A stretch of DNA of 64,000 nt from CAIVVT01 sp963757265 (GTDB lineage Bacteria > Acidobacteriota > Terriglobia > Bryobacterales > Bryobacteraceae), in assembly GCA_963757265.1 (NCBI GenBank), contig CAVWRA010000004.1, positions 124,001 through 188,000 on the forward strand. The letters run 5' to 3'. Below the pieces are notes generated by a model. That model did no database searches. It saw only the letters and a program-made list of their open reading frames with translations, and was not told the origin of the DNA. Position numbers and translations under genes: made by a program. Shown piece after piece: positions 34,805 through 43,964 of the stretch (position 1 is the first letter of the stretch; each line of letters begins with the position of its first letter).

Positions 34805-37363
34805 ATGCCGACTCAGAAAATGACAGACGTTATGCTTACTAAGCCAACCTGCTTGTCGCGGAGAGAATGTTTGTGTGCGCCGCTGATCCCGAGTCTTCAA
34901 TTTCTTTTCGCGGCCGGCACGGCGCCGGTTCCGCTGGTCACAAACGGCAAGTCCGCATACTCGATCGTGATCGCCTCTGACGCGTCGCCCTCGGAGCGGC
35001 ACGGCGCGGCGGAGTTGCAGAAGTTCATCGAGGAGATTTCGGGCGCGCGTCTGCCCATCACCTCCGAACCGGCGCCTGCGATGGTACTGGTCGGCAGAAG
35101 TGCCGCGCTGGACAAGCTGAATCCCGGCATTCCCTTCACCGATCTGGGCCCCGAAGGTTTCGCGCTCAAGATCAAGGGCAAGCACCTCATCATCGCCGGC
35201 GGCCGCTTGCGCGGCACCATGTACGGGGTCTACGGGCTTCTGGAGAAGCTTGGCTGTCGCTGGTGCACAGCCAGCGTGAGCCGTATCCCGAAAATGCCCT
35301 CCATCTCTGTGTCTCCACTGGACGAAATCCAGAAACCCTCCTTCGAGGCGCGCGAGCCCTTCTTCGCCGAGGCGGCCGACCCGGATTGGGCCGCGCGGAA
35401 CAAGGTCAATGGGCAGTCCATGCGGCTGGATGCGACCCGGGGCGGGAAGCAGATCGCGTATCCATCGGGCCATTCGTTCAATCTGCTCCTGCCACCGCAG
35501 AAGTATTTCAAACAACACCCCGAGTATTTCTCCCTGGTTGATGGCAAGCGGCGGATCGATCAATATCGCAACCAGCTCTGCCTCACCAACCCCGACGTGC
35601 TCCTGATCGTGATCGAGTCCGTAGAACGGTGTATCGCCCAACGCCCCGAGGCGACCAACATCTCGGTCTCGCAGAACGACGGCGAGGGCTGGTGCGAGTG
35701 CGACAACTGCCGGCGGGTAGAAGCAGAAGAAGGCGGAGCGCACTCCGGCCCGTTGCTGCGCTTTGTCAACGCCGTGGCCGAGGCGATCGAAAAGAATCAC
35801 CCCGATAAGCTGATCGATACTTTTGCTTACGCGTACACCCTGGACCCGCCTGCCAAGGTTCGCCCGCGCCGGAACGTACGCATTCGCATTTGCCCGAGTG
35901 ACGCGTGCTTCGCGCACCCGTTCGAAAAGTGCGAGTACAACGCCCAAGTGGTGCGCGACCTGGAGGCCTGGTCCAAAGTCACCGACCAGCTCTATGTCTG
36001 GCATTACAACATCAACTTTCTGCACTATCTGCTTCCGTTTCCGGACTTCGACGAGCTGGCCGCGGACATCCCCATGTACCGGCGCCACGGTATAGTGGGC
36101 CTGTTCATGGAAGGATCCACCGACAGGGAGGGAGGAGCGGAAAACGCTGAACTGAGATCGTACGTCATGGCCCAGCTGATGTGGAACATCAAGGTGGATG
36201 TGAACAAGGTCATTGACGAGTTCCACGAGACCTACTACGGCAAGGCGGCCAAACCCATGCGCGCCTACTTCGATCTGCTGCAAAGCAGGGTCCGCCAGGC
36301 GCCCGGCGGCCCCGGCTATCACCTCTGGATCAGCGATCCGCCGTCCGCTCCCTACCTTGGCGGCGATTTTCTCGACAAGGCGGCCGCGCTTTTCCGCCAG
36401 GCCAAAGCGGCCGCCGACAGCGGTATGGCCCGCACCAACGTAAGGAAGGCGCGTCTGGGCCTCGACTACATCCGGATGAGCCGCGCCAAGAGATTCATCG
36501 TGGCGGGCGATTCCTACCGCCCGGCCGATCTGAACAGCGTTAAGGAGATGTGGAATACGCTGGTCGCCACGACCCGCGGTTTCGGCATGAGCCACATCAG
36601 CGAGAACTCGACCATCACCCAGGAGGATGGCTATTTTCAGGAGTTCGTGCGCCCCTACCGCGTCGCCTCGCTCGAGAATGAGCGCCTGCGTGTCCATGTT
36701 GTCCCGGAGCTGGGCGGGCGGGTGACGCATATCCTGGACAAGCGAAGCGGCCGCAACCTGCTGAGGGAACCGGAACCCGCCGGGACGCGCTCCAAGACCT
36801 ATCCCAACATGGGCGGGCTCACGGTGGCCGCATACACGGACTATGTGGCGCGGACGTCTCATCGCTTCGCCAAATGGGAAGTCGATCCGGGCGCTTCGGC
36901 CAGCGTGCTTTCGCTCAGCGCAACCTCGGACAATGGGCTCAACATTCGCCGGACGCTGAGTCTGGAAGGAGCCTTCCTGCGCACGGAGACGGTTCTCGAA
37001 AACGCCTCCGGCTCAGCCGTGGAAGCGTTGCTCGAATCGCGCTGGGAAGTGGATCCCGGCGGACAGGCAACGGCGTTTGTGGGTTTCCGCAAGCAGGCTG
37101 GCGGCATGGTCGAGAACGAGTTCCTGCTGGCCGGAAGCGGGTCCTACAGTGGGACCGACCAGCCGGACGGAGAATGGCACGTGATCAACCGGGCCGGAGG
37201 GCCCGCCAGAGTCAATCGTTTCCCCAATGCGCAGGTAGCGCGATGCTATCTCGACTGGGAGCACGTCAACGAGAACCGCGTCGGTATGGCCGTGGTCTCG
37301 CCGCGCCGCATGCTCCAGCCGGGCGAGCGGCTCACGCTTCAATCCGATTACGGCGTGGAGTGA
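34805..37363 (+). CDS. Secreted DUF4838 protein, alpha-glucuronidase-like N-terminus and mutarotase-like C-terminus
   Basis: 852 residues. An N-terminal hydrophobic segment (LIPSLQFLFAAGTAP) after SRRECL suggests export. The first domain, SERHGAAELQKFIEEISGA then GRLRGTMYGVYGLLEKLGCRW, is the GH67/GH20b-like beta-alpha domain that precedes DUF4838. The DUF4838 barrel has PSGHSFNLLLPPQKYF, VSQNDGEGWCECDNC and LYVWHYNINFLHYLLPFP with acidic residues at barrel ends. A C-terminal beta-sandwich (LENERLRVHVVPELGGRVTH) resembles galactose mutarotase. Such proteins are taken as glycosidases, unproven. ATG 34805 has GGAG just upstream. Preceded by a promoter block shared with the gene at 38349. Confidence 0.75.
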   Translation: MPTQKMTDVMLTKPTCLSRRECLCAPLIPSLQFLFAAGTAPVPLVTNGKSAYSIVIASDASPSERHGAAELQKFIEEISGARLPITSEPAPAMVLVGRSAALDKLNPGIPFTDLGPEGFALKIKGKHLIIAGGRLRGTMYGVYGLLEKLGCRWCTASVSRIPKMPSISVSPLDEIQKPSFEAREPFFAEAADPDWAARNKVNGQSMRLDATRGGKQIAYPSGHSFNLLLPPQKYFKQHPEYFSLVDGKRRIDQYRNQLCLTNPDVLLIVIESVERCIAQRPEATNISVSQNDGEGWCECDNCRRVEAEEGGAHSGPLLRFVNAVAEAIEKNHPDKLIDTFAYAYTLDPPAKVRPRRNVRIRICPSDACFAHPFEKCEYNAQVVRDLEAWSKVTDQLYVWHYNINFLHYLLPFPDFDELAADIPMYRRHGIVGLFMEGSTDREGGAENAELRSYVMAQLMWNIKVDVNKVIDEFHETYYGKAAKPMRAYFDLLQSRVRQAPGGPGYHLWISDPPSAPYLGGDFLDKAAALFRQAKAAADSGMARTNVRKARLGLDYIRMSRAKRFIVAGDSYRPADLNSVKEMWNTLVATTRGFGMSHISENSTITQEDGYFQEFVRPYRVASLENERLRVHVVPELGGRVTHILDKRSGRNLLREPEPAGTRSKTYPNMGGLTVAAYTDYVARTSHRFAKWEVDPGASASVLSLSATSDNGLNIRRTLSLEGAFLRTETVLENASGSAVEALLESRWEVDPGGQATAFVGFRKQAGGMVENEFLLAGSGSYSGTDQPDGEWHVINRAGGPARVNRFPNAQVARCYLDWEHVNENRVGMAVVSPRRMLQPGERLTLQSDYGVE

Positions 37364-37574
37364 ACAGGGACTGGCGATTCCGCATGAATGTATTGTCGGC
37401 GAAAAGGAGAAGCGCCCCGAGCACCTCAACTCTTGGGGGCTCTGAGCAGGAATTCGACGAAGTGCCCGATTGGCGCGGGTTTGAGAGTCTGCGGTTGTCG
37501 GCTGCGGTCGGGGGGGGGTGCTGCCCCGGCCTTGTCAGCGGCGGAATGCCCGATGCCTTGCCACGACCGCATTC

Positions 37575-37746
37575 TCTTCCAAGCAGACACCGACACTTGG
37601 TGTCTGGTACACGCCGAGGGAGGTTGTTCACTACCAGATTCAGACGGTTGACCGCCTGCTGCGCGAGGAACTCGGCTGTGACCGTGGCTTGGCTGACGAG
37701 AAAGTTGTCGTGCTCGACCCGTGTTGTGGCACCGGTGCGTATCTGA
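37575..37746 (+). pseudogene. Type ISP restriction-modification methylase fragment
   Basis: The stretch TPTLGVWYTPREVVHYQIQT, VDRLLREELGCDRGLADEKV, VVLDPCCGTGAYLI is the start of the N6-adenine methylase domain of single-chain (ISP, LlaGI-type) restriction enzymes. It covers the YTPxEIV motif and motif I (DPCCGTGAY). It begins and ends abruptly, so about 57 of some 1,500 residues remain. It is isolated, with no helicase or target-recognition parts nearby. An intact copy would methylate and cut foreign DNA. Confidence 0.6.
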
Positions 37747-37905
37747 TCATGGACACATCGGAAGGAGACGGGTGGTGGCCTGACGGTCTACGATCGTTGC
37801 CATCTGCAGGTGGACTTCTTTGTGGAGCTTGTCAGTTAGCAGTTGCCGACGACCTGGGGCCGTCAACGGATTTGAGATCGCGTGAGCGTGAGCCGCCAGA
37901 AGCCG

Positions 37906-38076
37906 CTACCGATCCAACGCTGCTCTGAGCGCCATCAGGGAGACTTCATCGGGGTACTTGGACTCCCACTCGCGGATAGCCTGCGGAGCCGCTTCTATAG
38001 CCTCGGGTGTCTTCTCCCTCCACGCCTTCAGAACTCGGTCTTCGACCTTGAGCCGCTCAACTGCCCACTGTTCCAT
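37906..38076 (-). CDS. Small hypothetical protein
   Basis: 56 residues from ATG 38076 (MEQWAVERLKVEDRVLKAW, then REKTPEAIEAAPQAIREWES). Highly helical, acidic and basic residues alternating. ACTGGGGTC lies just before the start as a fair ribosome site. Its sequence looks like a real protein, possibly an antitoxin-sized or adaptor protein, but no family is recognised. It lies beside the restriction-methylase stub. Confidence 0.4.
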   Translation of the reverse strand: MEQWAVERLKVEDRVLKAWREKTPEAIEAAPQAIREWESKYPDEVSLMALRAALDR

Positions 38077-38251
38077 GACCCCAGTGTAAGATCCCCCACC
38101 CAACCCCGCTGATGCGTCTACGGGTTCCAACGGCCGAGAAGTTTAACCTCGGTCAGTTGGGCAATACAACACGTAGCATCCATGAAGTTCAGGATCGCTC
38201 CTGGACTGCCAGGGTCGCCCGAGATGGGAACAATGTGACAAACGGCTCAAA

Positions 38252-38313
38252 TGGAAGCGGTTGGGAGTATAATCGCTGCTGACCAGCAAGCCAAGACGGA
38301 AATCCTGGCTAAT
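38252..38313 (+). promoter_or_regulatory. Promoter-like block shared with 34714-34771 (copy 2)
   Basis: GGAAGCGGTTGGGAG then TATAAT (38268-38273), TCG and CCAGCAAGCCAAGACGGAAAT resemble the block before the DUF4838 gene. TATAAT is a perfect -10 box, 76 bases before ATG 38349. The -35 region (GGCTCA) is poor. 38077-38251 shows no gene. Confidence 0.45.
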
Positions 38314-38348
38314 ATGTTTTCGATTGCGTGCAGGATAAGGAAGAAGAA

Positions 38349-39623
38349 ATGGAACGACGTAAATTTATCAAGATGGCGGGCGTGATGGCGCCATTGGTAA
38401 CCAACGCGGGGGTAAGTGGAACGCCCGGTACAGTTACTTTCCAAGAGTTCCTCAGGGAAAGCGCCGTTCCGCGAGAAGTGATTGAAAGATTTTTGCGCGG
38501 TCCCAGTTGGGCGCGTTTTGATCCGGAATTAGGTTACGTCTTGGGGAACTATCTGCCGTCCGATGGAATCGACGGGAGCGCAACCATTTCCACCATCCAA
38601 ACCACTGGCGCCCGTACATCCTTTATGTATGCCGGCAGGAAATGCCGCATCAACACTTACGGAGACAGCTTTACTCAATGCCACCAAGTCAGCGACGGCG
38701 AGACCTGGCAGGAGTATCTGGCAGGTCACCTGGGCGAACCAATCCGTAACTTCGGGATGGGCGGGTTTGGGGTCTACCAGGCCTACCGCAGGATGCTGAG
38801 GGAAGAACGAACCTATAGAAGAGCGGAGTACCTGATCTTCTACCTCTGGGGTGACGACCACATCCGGAGCCTGTTGCGCTGCCGCCACGCCATCACCAAC
38901 CGGGCATGGAACCACCAGGGTGGGAGCATGTTCCACGGCAACTTCTGGGCCCACCTGGAGATGGACCTCGAAACCGGACACCTGGTTGAGAAGGAAAATC
39001 TGCTCTCGACCCCTGCAGCACTGTATCAGATGACGGACCCACAGTTCATGCTGGACCATCTCAAGGACGACTTGGCCCTCGAGCTCTTTGCCTTTCGGCT
39101 GGGGTACATCCGGGACCTGGATCGGCAACGAGTCAGCAGACTGGCGGCCTGCCTGAACTATCCCCTGGATTGGAGTCGGGAATCGGCCCTCAATCAGCAG
39201 ATGGGCCAACTCCTCGACCTGTACTCGCTACGCGCCACGCGATTTATTCTCGGCAGGGCCCAGGAATTCTCCAGGCAGAACGGGAAAAAGCTGCTGGTGA
39301 TCCTCTTTGACCCTTATCGCGCTATGGCCGAAATGCAGAAAAGTGGCACGCGCTACGATCAGGAGATTGTGGATTACCTGCAGAAAGAGAAGTGTGATTA
39401 CTTCGACATGAACGAGGTCCATCTCCGGGATTTCAAAAAGTACAACCTGACTTTTGATGAGTATATGAAAGAGTATTTCATCGGTCACTACAGCCCTCGC
39501 GGCAATCACTTCTTCGCCTATGCAATCAAAGATACGCTGGTGAAGTGGCTCGATCCCAAACCGCTCACCTATCGGAAGCCCAACCCGGAATCGATCGATT
39601 TTAGAAGCTATCAGGCGGGTTAG
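38349..39623 (+). CDS. SGNH/GDSL hydrolase-like protein with export signal
   Basis: 424 residues. MERRKFIKMAGVMAPLVTNAG resembles a Tat signal with a modest hydrophobic core. INTYGDSFTQCHQVSDGETW is the GDS nucleophile block, IRNFGMGGFGVYQAYRR provides the Gly of the oxyanion hole, and FIGHYSPRGNHFFA near the C-terminus offers the catalytic His with a preceding Tyr. The distance fits the SGNH fold, as in carbohydrate esterases and alginate O-acetyltransferase-like proteins. AAGGAAGAAG precedes ATG 38349. The upstream promoter block is shared with the DUF4838 gene, so the two may be co-regulated. The ester substrate is unknown. Confidence 0.65.
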   Translation: MERRKFIKMAGVMAPLVTNAGVSGTPGTVTFQEFLRESAVPREVIERFLRGPSWARFDPELGYVLGNYLPSDGIDGSATISTIQTTGARTSFMYAGRKCRINTYGDSFTQCHQVSDGETWQEYLAGHLGEPIRNFGMGGFGVYQAYRRMLREERTYRRAEYLIFYLWGDDHIRSLLRCRHAITNRAWNHQGGSMFHGNFWAHLEMDLETGHLVEKENLLSTPAALYQMTDPQFMLDHLKDDLALELFAFRLGYIRDLDRQRVSRLAACLNYPLDWSRESALNQQMGQLLDLYSLRATRFILGRAQEFSRQNGKKLLVILFDPYRAMAEMQKSGTRYDQEIVDYLQKEKCDYFDMNEVHLRDFKKYNLTFDEYMKEYFIGHYSPRGNHFFAYAIKDTLVKWLDPKPLTYRKPNPESIDFRSYQAG

Positions 39624-40011
39624 TTCTTTAACCTCCCAAATTGGTTCTTCTTATAGACGCACCCCGGCGGGCGTTCTTACGGCTGACTTGCCAGGCGATT
39701 TTCGCTGGATTGTCACACGCCTGACGGCGTGCCGGCAGCAGAAACGCAGACAGCTTCGCCCTTCTTTACCGCCGCACGTAAAGCCGACATCGGAGTGGGT
39801 GCTCACTTCACTAACGCCATGAACCACCCTGACGAACAGTTCGACAAGAGCACAGACGAAGAGGGCTTCAACTTCTCGGACCATACGGGATGCGCTTGGA
39901 TTCACTCGCGTCGGTAGGAAGCCGCTGTGTGTGCTGCAGCTTCCTTAGCGCCGCTTCTCAAGTTCAACCAGCCCAACGATGATATGCTGACGAGAATTAC
40001 GCGCAACGGGA
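39624..40011. other. 388-bp gap, no confident gene
   Basis: A plus-strand frame 39729-39917 (ADIGVGAHFTNAMNHPDEQF) and an overlapping minus-strand frame exist, but neither has a family match or ribosome site. The stretch must carry the promoter of the FG-GAP gene; no clear boxes are seen. Confidence 0.3.
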
Positions 40012-41694
40012 ATGAAGTCTCTTTCGGCACTCCTGGGTGTTTCACTGCTTGTTCCGCCCGCGCTGTTACTGCTCGCAGCGGCCACTTCGAGTACCATCCG
40101 TTTTGAAGACACGGCGGCCAGGAGCGGCTTGAATTTCATCGCTAACAGCTCCGCGACACCCGAGAAGCACCAGATCGAGACCATGCTGGCTGGAGTAGCC
40201 GTCCTCGACTACGACGGAGACGGCAAACTGGACGTGTATTTTGTGAATGGCGCCGCAATTCCCTCGCTGCAGAAGTCCGGCGAGAAGTATTTCAACCGGC
40301 TCTTCCACAACAACGGCGACGGGACCTTCACCGACGTGACCGCGCGTGCGGGCGTGGCGGGAACCGGCTACGGCATGGGGGTCGCCGTGGGCGACTACGA
40401 CAACGATGGGAAACCCGACATCTTCCTGGCCAACGTCGGCCCCAACCAGTTGCTGCACAACAACGGCGATGGCACGTTCACCGACGTGACTGCCCGCGCC
40501 GGCCTTTCCGGAGTTCTGCTCGGCGGGAAGAAGATGTGGTCAGTGGCGGCAGGGTGGTTTGATTACAACAACGACGGCCTCCTCGATCTTGTTGTAGTGA
40601 ATTATTGCAAATGGGAGCTCAACCAAGACCCCTACTGCAACGTTGAGGGCACCCGGACCTATTGCGACCCACGCTTGTACGGACCGCTTCACAACACGCT
40701 GTACCGGAACAATGGCGACGGCACGTTTACGGACGTCTCCGAGGAGACTGGCATCGCGAAGCACTTCGGCAAAGGTATGGGTGTCTCGTTCGCGGATTAC
40801 GATGGAGACGGATACATGGACGTGTTCGTCGCCAACGACACGATGCCGAACTTCCTGTTTCACAATCTTCATGGCAAAGCCTTTGAGGAGGTGGGCGTCC
40901 AGGCGGGCGTAGCCTACGCCGATGACGGAAGCGAGCTCTCGGGCATGGGATCGGACTTCCGTGACGTGAACAACGACGGCCTCCCCGACATCTGGCACAC
41001 TGCGGTGGGGCACGAGACGTTCCCGCTGTTTCTCAATCACGGACGCGGGCAGTTCTTCGATGGCACCGCCACCAGCCGGCTCGGGCGCCTCACGCGGGAC
41101 ATGTCGGGCTGGGGCAACGGGATCATGGACTTCGACAACGACGGCTGGAAGGATCTATTCGTAGCTCGCTCCGACGTCAACGACAACGGGGCTGAACCCG
41201 GAATGGGCAGGCAGTACCACGAGCCCTGCACGGTCTTCCGTAATCTGGGTAACGGCAGGTTCGAGGACGTCAGCGCCGATGCCGGCCCCAGCTTCCAGAT
41301 TCACGCGGCGCACCGCGGCGTGGCTTTCGGCGATCTGGATAACGACGGGCGCATCGACGCGGTGGTGACGGTGTTGAATGGGCCTGCCAGGCTGTTTCGG
41401 AACGTCTCCCAGAACTCCAATCACTGGGTGCTGCTCCGGCTGGTCGGGACGAAGAGCAATCGAATGGGGATCGGGGCGCAGATCAAGATTACAACCGACG
41501 ATGGCGCGATCCAGTACAACCAGGTCACAACCAGCGTTGGCTACGCCGGATCGAGCGACAGCCGCGTGCACTTCGGACTTGGGTCGGCGAGACGGATCGC
41601 CGAAATCGAGATTCGCTGGCCCAGCGGCATCCGCCAGGTCCTCAAAGAGGTGACTGCAGACCGGATAGTGACTATTGAGGAGCGGCAGCCGTGA
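40012..41694 (+). CDS. Secreted FG-GAP/VCBS propeller protein with ASPIC/UnbV C-terminus
   Basis: 560 residues. Signal peptide LLGVSLLVPPALLLLAAATS. At least seven calcium-binding FG-GAP repeats of the form LDYDGDGKLDVYFVNGA, GDYDNDGKPDIFLANVG, FDYNNDGLLDLVVVNY, ADYDGDGYMDVFVAND, RDVNNDGLPDIWHTAV, MDFDNDGWKDLFVARS and GDLDNDGRIDAVVTVL form an integrin-like propeller. The last 110 residues (SNHWVLLRLVGTKSNRMGIG, SDSRVHFGLG, IEIRWPSG) are ASPIC/UnbV. It is exported and probably binds extracellular ligands. Stop and next start overlap (GTGA), so it forms an operon with the TPR gene. Confidence 0.85.
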   Translation: MKSLSALLGVSLLVPPALLLLAAATSSTIRFEDTAARSGLNFIANSSATPEKHQIETMLAGVAVLDYDGDGKLDVYFVNGAAIPSLQKSGEKYFNRLFHNNGDGTFTDVTARAGVAGTGYGMGVAVGDYDNDGKPDIFLANVGPNQLLHNNGDGTFTDVTARAGLSGVLLGGKKMWSVAAGWFDYNNDGLLDLVVVNYCKWELNQDPYCNVEGTRTYCDPRLYGPLHNTLYRNNGDGTFTDVSEETGIAKHFGKGMGVSFADYDGDGYMDVFVANDTMPNFLFHNLHGKAFEEVGVQAGVAYADDGSELSGMGSDFRDVNNDGLPDIWHTAVGHETFPLFLNHGRGQFFDGTATSRLGRLTRDMSGWGNGIMDFDNDGWKDLFVARSDVNDNGAEPGMGRQYHEPCTVFRNLGNGRFEDVSADAGPSFQIHAAHRGVAFGDLDNDGRIDAVVTVLNGPARLFRNVSQNSNHWVLLRLVGTKSNRMGIGAQIKITTDDGAIQYNQVTTSVGYAGSSDSRVHFGLGSARRIAEIEIRWPSGIRQVLKEVTADRIVTIEERQP

Positions 41695-42845
41695 TCCTGA
41701 TCCCGTGGCTCGCGCTGCTGATCGCGCAAGCCAATCCCGATCTCGAAAGCCTGAAGACCGCGCAGCAGTTGATGGATGGCGGACGCTGGGCGGAAGCCAT
41801 CCCGGTATTGAAAGAGCTCGTTGGCAAGCACCCCGAGGCGCCGGCTCTCACCTATGGCCTGGGTCGCTGCTACTTTGAGGTCGAGGACTACAATGCCGCC
41901 GTCACCAGCCTGCGAGAAGCCGCCCAGCGCATCCCGAGCTCGGCGGAGGTTCGTTTCTTTCTGGGGTCGGCGCTCGGCCTCGGCGGCAACTTCGGGGAAG
42001 CGATTCGGGAGCTTCGGGCGGCGATTGATCTGAATCCGGAGTTCGAGCCGGCCTATCGGGCCTTCGGCATGTTCCGCGTGGAAAGGGCACAGTACCTGCC
42101 GGATGCGCTGGCGGCGCTCGAGACGGCCGTGCGGCTGAACCCCCAAGACGCGCGCGCGCTGTACTGGCTGGGCGAGTTCCACCGCGGCCTCGGCGAGTTG
42201 ACTAAAGCTCGCCCGTATTTCGAGCGTGCCCACAGGCTGGATCCGGATAGCCCGCTGACGCAACTTGGCATCGGCGAGGTGCTGCTCAACGACGGCGACG
42301 TTGATGAGGCGCTCCAAGATTTCGATGCCGTTCTGAAGCAGGCGCCGGGGCTGGCCGCCGCACTACTGGGGCGCGCCAGGGCGCTGTACTACAAAGGGCA
42401 GTTCGAGCAAGCCCTGGCGCCAGCTAAGGCCGCCTGGGAGGATTCCCACGAATTTGAAGAGCGACGGGCTTCGGGGTGGATCCTCGTACGGATCTATCGG
42501 GCCCTCGGCCGCGACACGGAGGCGCAGGCGTCCGAGAAGGAACTCAAGGACCTGGAAACGACTGCCGCCGGAGAATTGGTCCGCCTCCGGCAGCTCAGCG
42601 ACGAGGCCGCCCGTTACGAAGCCGAGGGGAGATTCGACCGCGTGGCAGACCTGCTTCAAGCCTCTCTGAAGATCCGCGAGAGGTACGACCTCCTGGCCCG
42701 GCTCGGAGACGCGTACTTGAAGCTGGGGCAGTTGGGCGACGCAGAACGTTGCTACGTGCGGGCGAGCGAAGTCGGGCCGCTGACCAACGCCCTCAAACAG
42801 CGCCTACAACAGGTGCGAGATCTCTCCGCTCAGCACAAGCCTTAG
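41691..42845 (+). CDS. TPR-repeat protein, exported
   Basis: 384 residues starting with GTG 41691, which overlaps the previous stop. A short hydrophobic N-terminus (LIPWLALLIAQA) suggests export. About eight tetratricopeptide repeats follow, e.g. AQQLMDGGRWAEAIPVLKEL, ALTYGLGRCYFEVEDYNAAV, FREAIRE-like units and ALYWLGEFHRGLGELTKARP. These mediate protein contacts. The gene is coupled to the FG-GAP protein, which it may help assemble. In acidobacteria such TPR/UnbV pairs sit near Oar-like receptors; here one is 6 kb away. 42846-43027 holds nothing. Confidence 0.8.
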   Translation: MILIPWLALLIAQANPDLESLKTAQQLMDGGRWAEAIPVLKELVGKHPEAPALTYGLGRCYFEVEDYNAAVTSLREAAQRIPSSAEVRFFLGSALGLGGNFGEAIRELRAAIDLNPEFEPAYRAFGMFRVERAQYLPDALAALETAVRLNPQDARALYWLGEFHRGLGELTKARPYFERAHRLDPDSPLTQLGIGEVLLNDGDVDEALQDFDAVLKQAPGLAAALLGRARALYYKGQFEQALAPAKAAWEDSHEFEERRASGWILVRIYRALGRDTEAQASEKELKDLETTAAGELVRLRQLSDEAARYEAEGRFDRVADLLQASLKIRERYDLLARLGDAYLKLGQLGDAERCYVRASEVGPLTNALKQRLQQVRDLSAQHKP

Positions 42846-43027
42846 ACGTTGTTGACGTAGAGCGGTGTCGCAATATGGACAGCCGGAGCGAGTGGCCGCT
42901 GATGCGAGGTCATAAAGCCCGGATTATGCCGCTCGGGGCGATGGCTGCCGTTCGCTGGGAGCGGGGTGTCTGCGGCCTATGCATCGTGGCGTGTTACCGC
43001 TATGGATTGGTAGACTGTCTCTCCTCA

Positions 43028-43963
43028 CTAAGCCAACTCCGCCTGGCGCAATTGGGCTTCCAGCACGGCTAGGTCGCGGCGGAAGATGGCCAACAGCCTT
43101 TCCTTGGGAATCGAGAATGTCGCCTTGCCTTCGTTCGCACCGCCCAGTTCCGGATACTCGAAGTGCAGTTGGAGCGGCCCCGAGAAGCCGGCCGCTTTCA
43201 GCATCGGTAGAAACTGCTTGAGGTTCACCATGCCCTGGCCCAGCGCGCACCAGCCCGGCTCCCATGCGCCGCTCTCGTTGCGCACCCACTTGAAGTCCTT
43301 CACCGCCACGCCGCGGACATAGGGCATCAGCAGCCGGCTCGAATGGATCCACCCGCCGTATCCGCCCTCCACCGTGGCATGGCCAATATCGAAGTTCACC
43401 GACACGGCATCCGCATCGCAATCTTTGAGGAGCAGGTAGAGGTCCCACATCGACGCGCCCACCAGGTTTACGCCGGAGTGCGTATGATACATAGCGCATT
43501 CGCCGTAGTGTTTGTTCATCGCCGCGAGATCCTTCACGCGGATCCTGAACTCAGCCAGTTGATCCGGAATGCTGGCCTTGTCCGTATATTGGAACCCGCC
43601 CCAGCGGTATCTGCGGATCCCCAGCGCGGACAGCGTCTTGAGCACTCTCTCCGCGTGGGGCGAACTGGCGTCCACGATCCCGGCTGTTACCATCGGAACC
43701 CGCAACCCGGCCTGCCGGATCGTCTCAACGGCTTTCGGCAGGTCGTCCTCCACGCGTTCCGGAAGCACGTGGCCGCCCGGTCGAACCGTCAGATCGATGC
43801 CTTCATAGCCCATCGCAGCGCAGAGCCCGGACATCTCCTTCACGTTCGTCCATTGAAAGAACTTGGAGAACATGCAGATCGTCGGGCGTTCTCGCGGACT
43901 CGCGGTGGCCACCGCGGCGCCCGCCATGGCCGCAAGACATTCCCGTCTGGAAATCGTTATCAT
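43028..43963 (-). CDS. Exported sugar phosphate isomerase/epimerase-like TIM-barrel protein
   Basis: 311 residues. Tat-like signal MITISRRECLAAMAGAAVATAS. The barrel of the xylose isomerase-like family follows: GYEGIDLTVRPGGHVLPERV, VPMVTAGIVD, CAMYHTHSGVN (His), VSVNFDIGHATVEGG (Asp and His) and LQLHFEYPELGG (final Glu). Only one base separates its ATG from the upstream oxidoreductase stop, so they form one operon. GAGGT lies five bases before. The twin-Arg signal puts an enzyme of a mostly cytosolic family outside the membrane, a habit of acidobacteria and planctomycetes. Start 43963 chosen over the open frame to 44005. Confidence 0.8.
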   Translation of the reverse strand: MITISRRECLAAMAGAAVATASPRERPTICMFSKFFQWTNVKEMSGLCAAMGYEGIDLTVRPGGHVLPERVEDDLPKAVETIRQAGLRVPMVTAGIVDASSPHAERVLKTLSALGIRRYRWGGFQYTDKASIPDQLAEFRIRVKDLAAMNKHYGECAMYHTHSGVNLVGASMWDLYLLLKDCDADAVSVNFDIGHATVEGGYGGWIHSSRLLMPYVRGVAVKDFKWVRNESGAWEPGWCALGQGMVNLKQFLPMLKAAGFSGPLQLHFEYPELGGANEGKATFSIPKERLLAIFRRDLAVLEAQLRQAELA

Positions 43964-43964
43964 C

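Noticed and set aside
34805..37363. True GH67 alpha-glucuronidase
   Set aside because: Only the N-terminal domain resembles GH67; the barrel is DUF4838-like and the C-terminus mutarotase-like, so I keep the cautious name.
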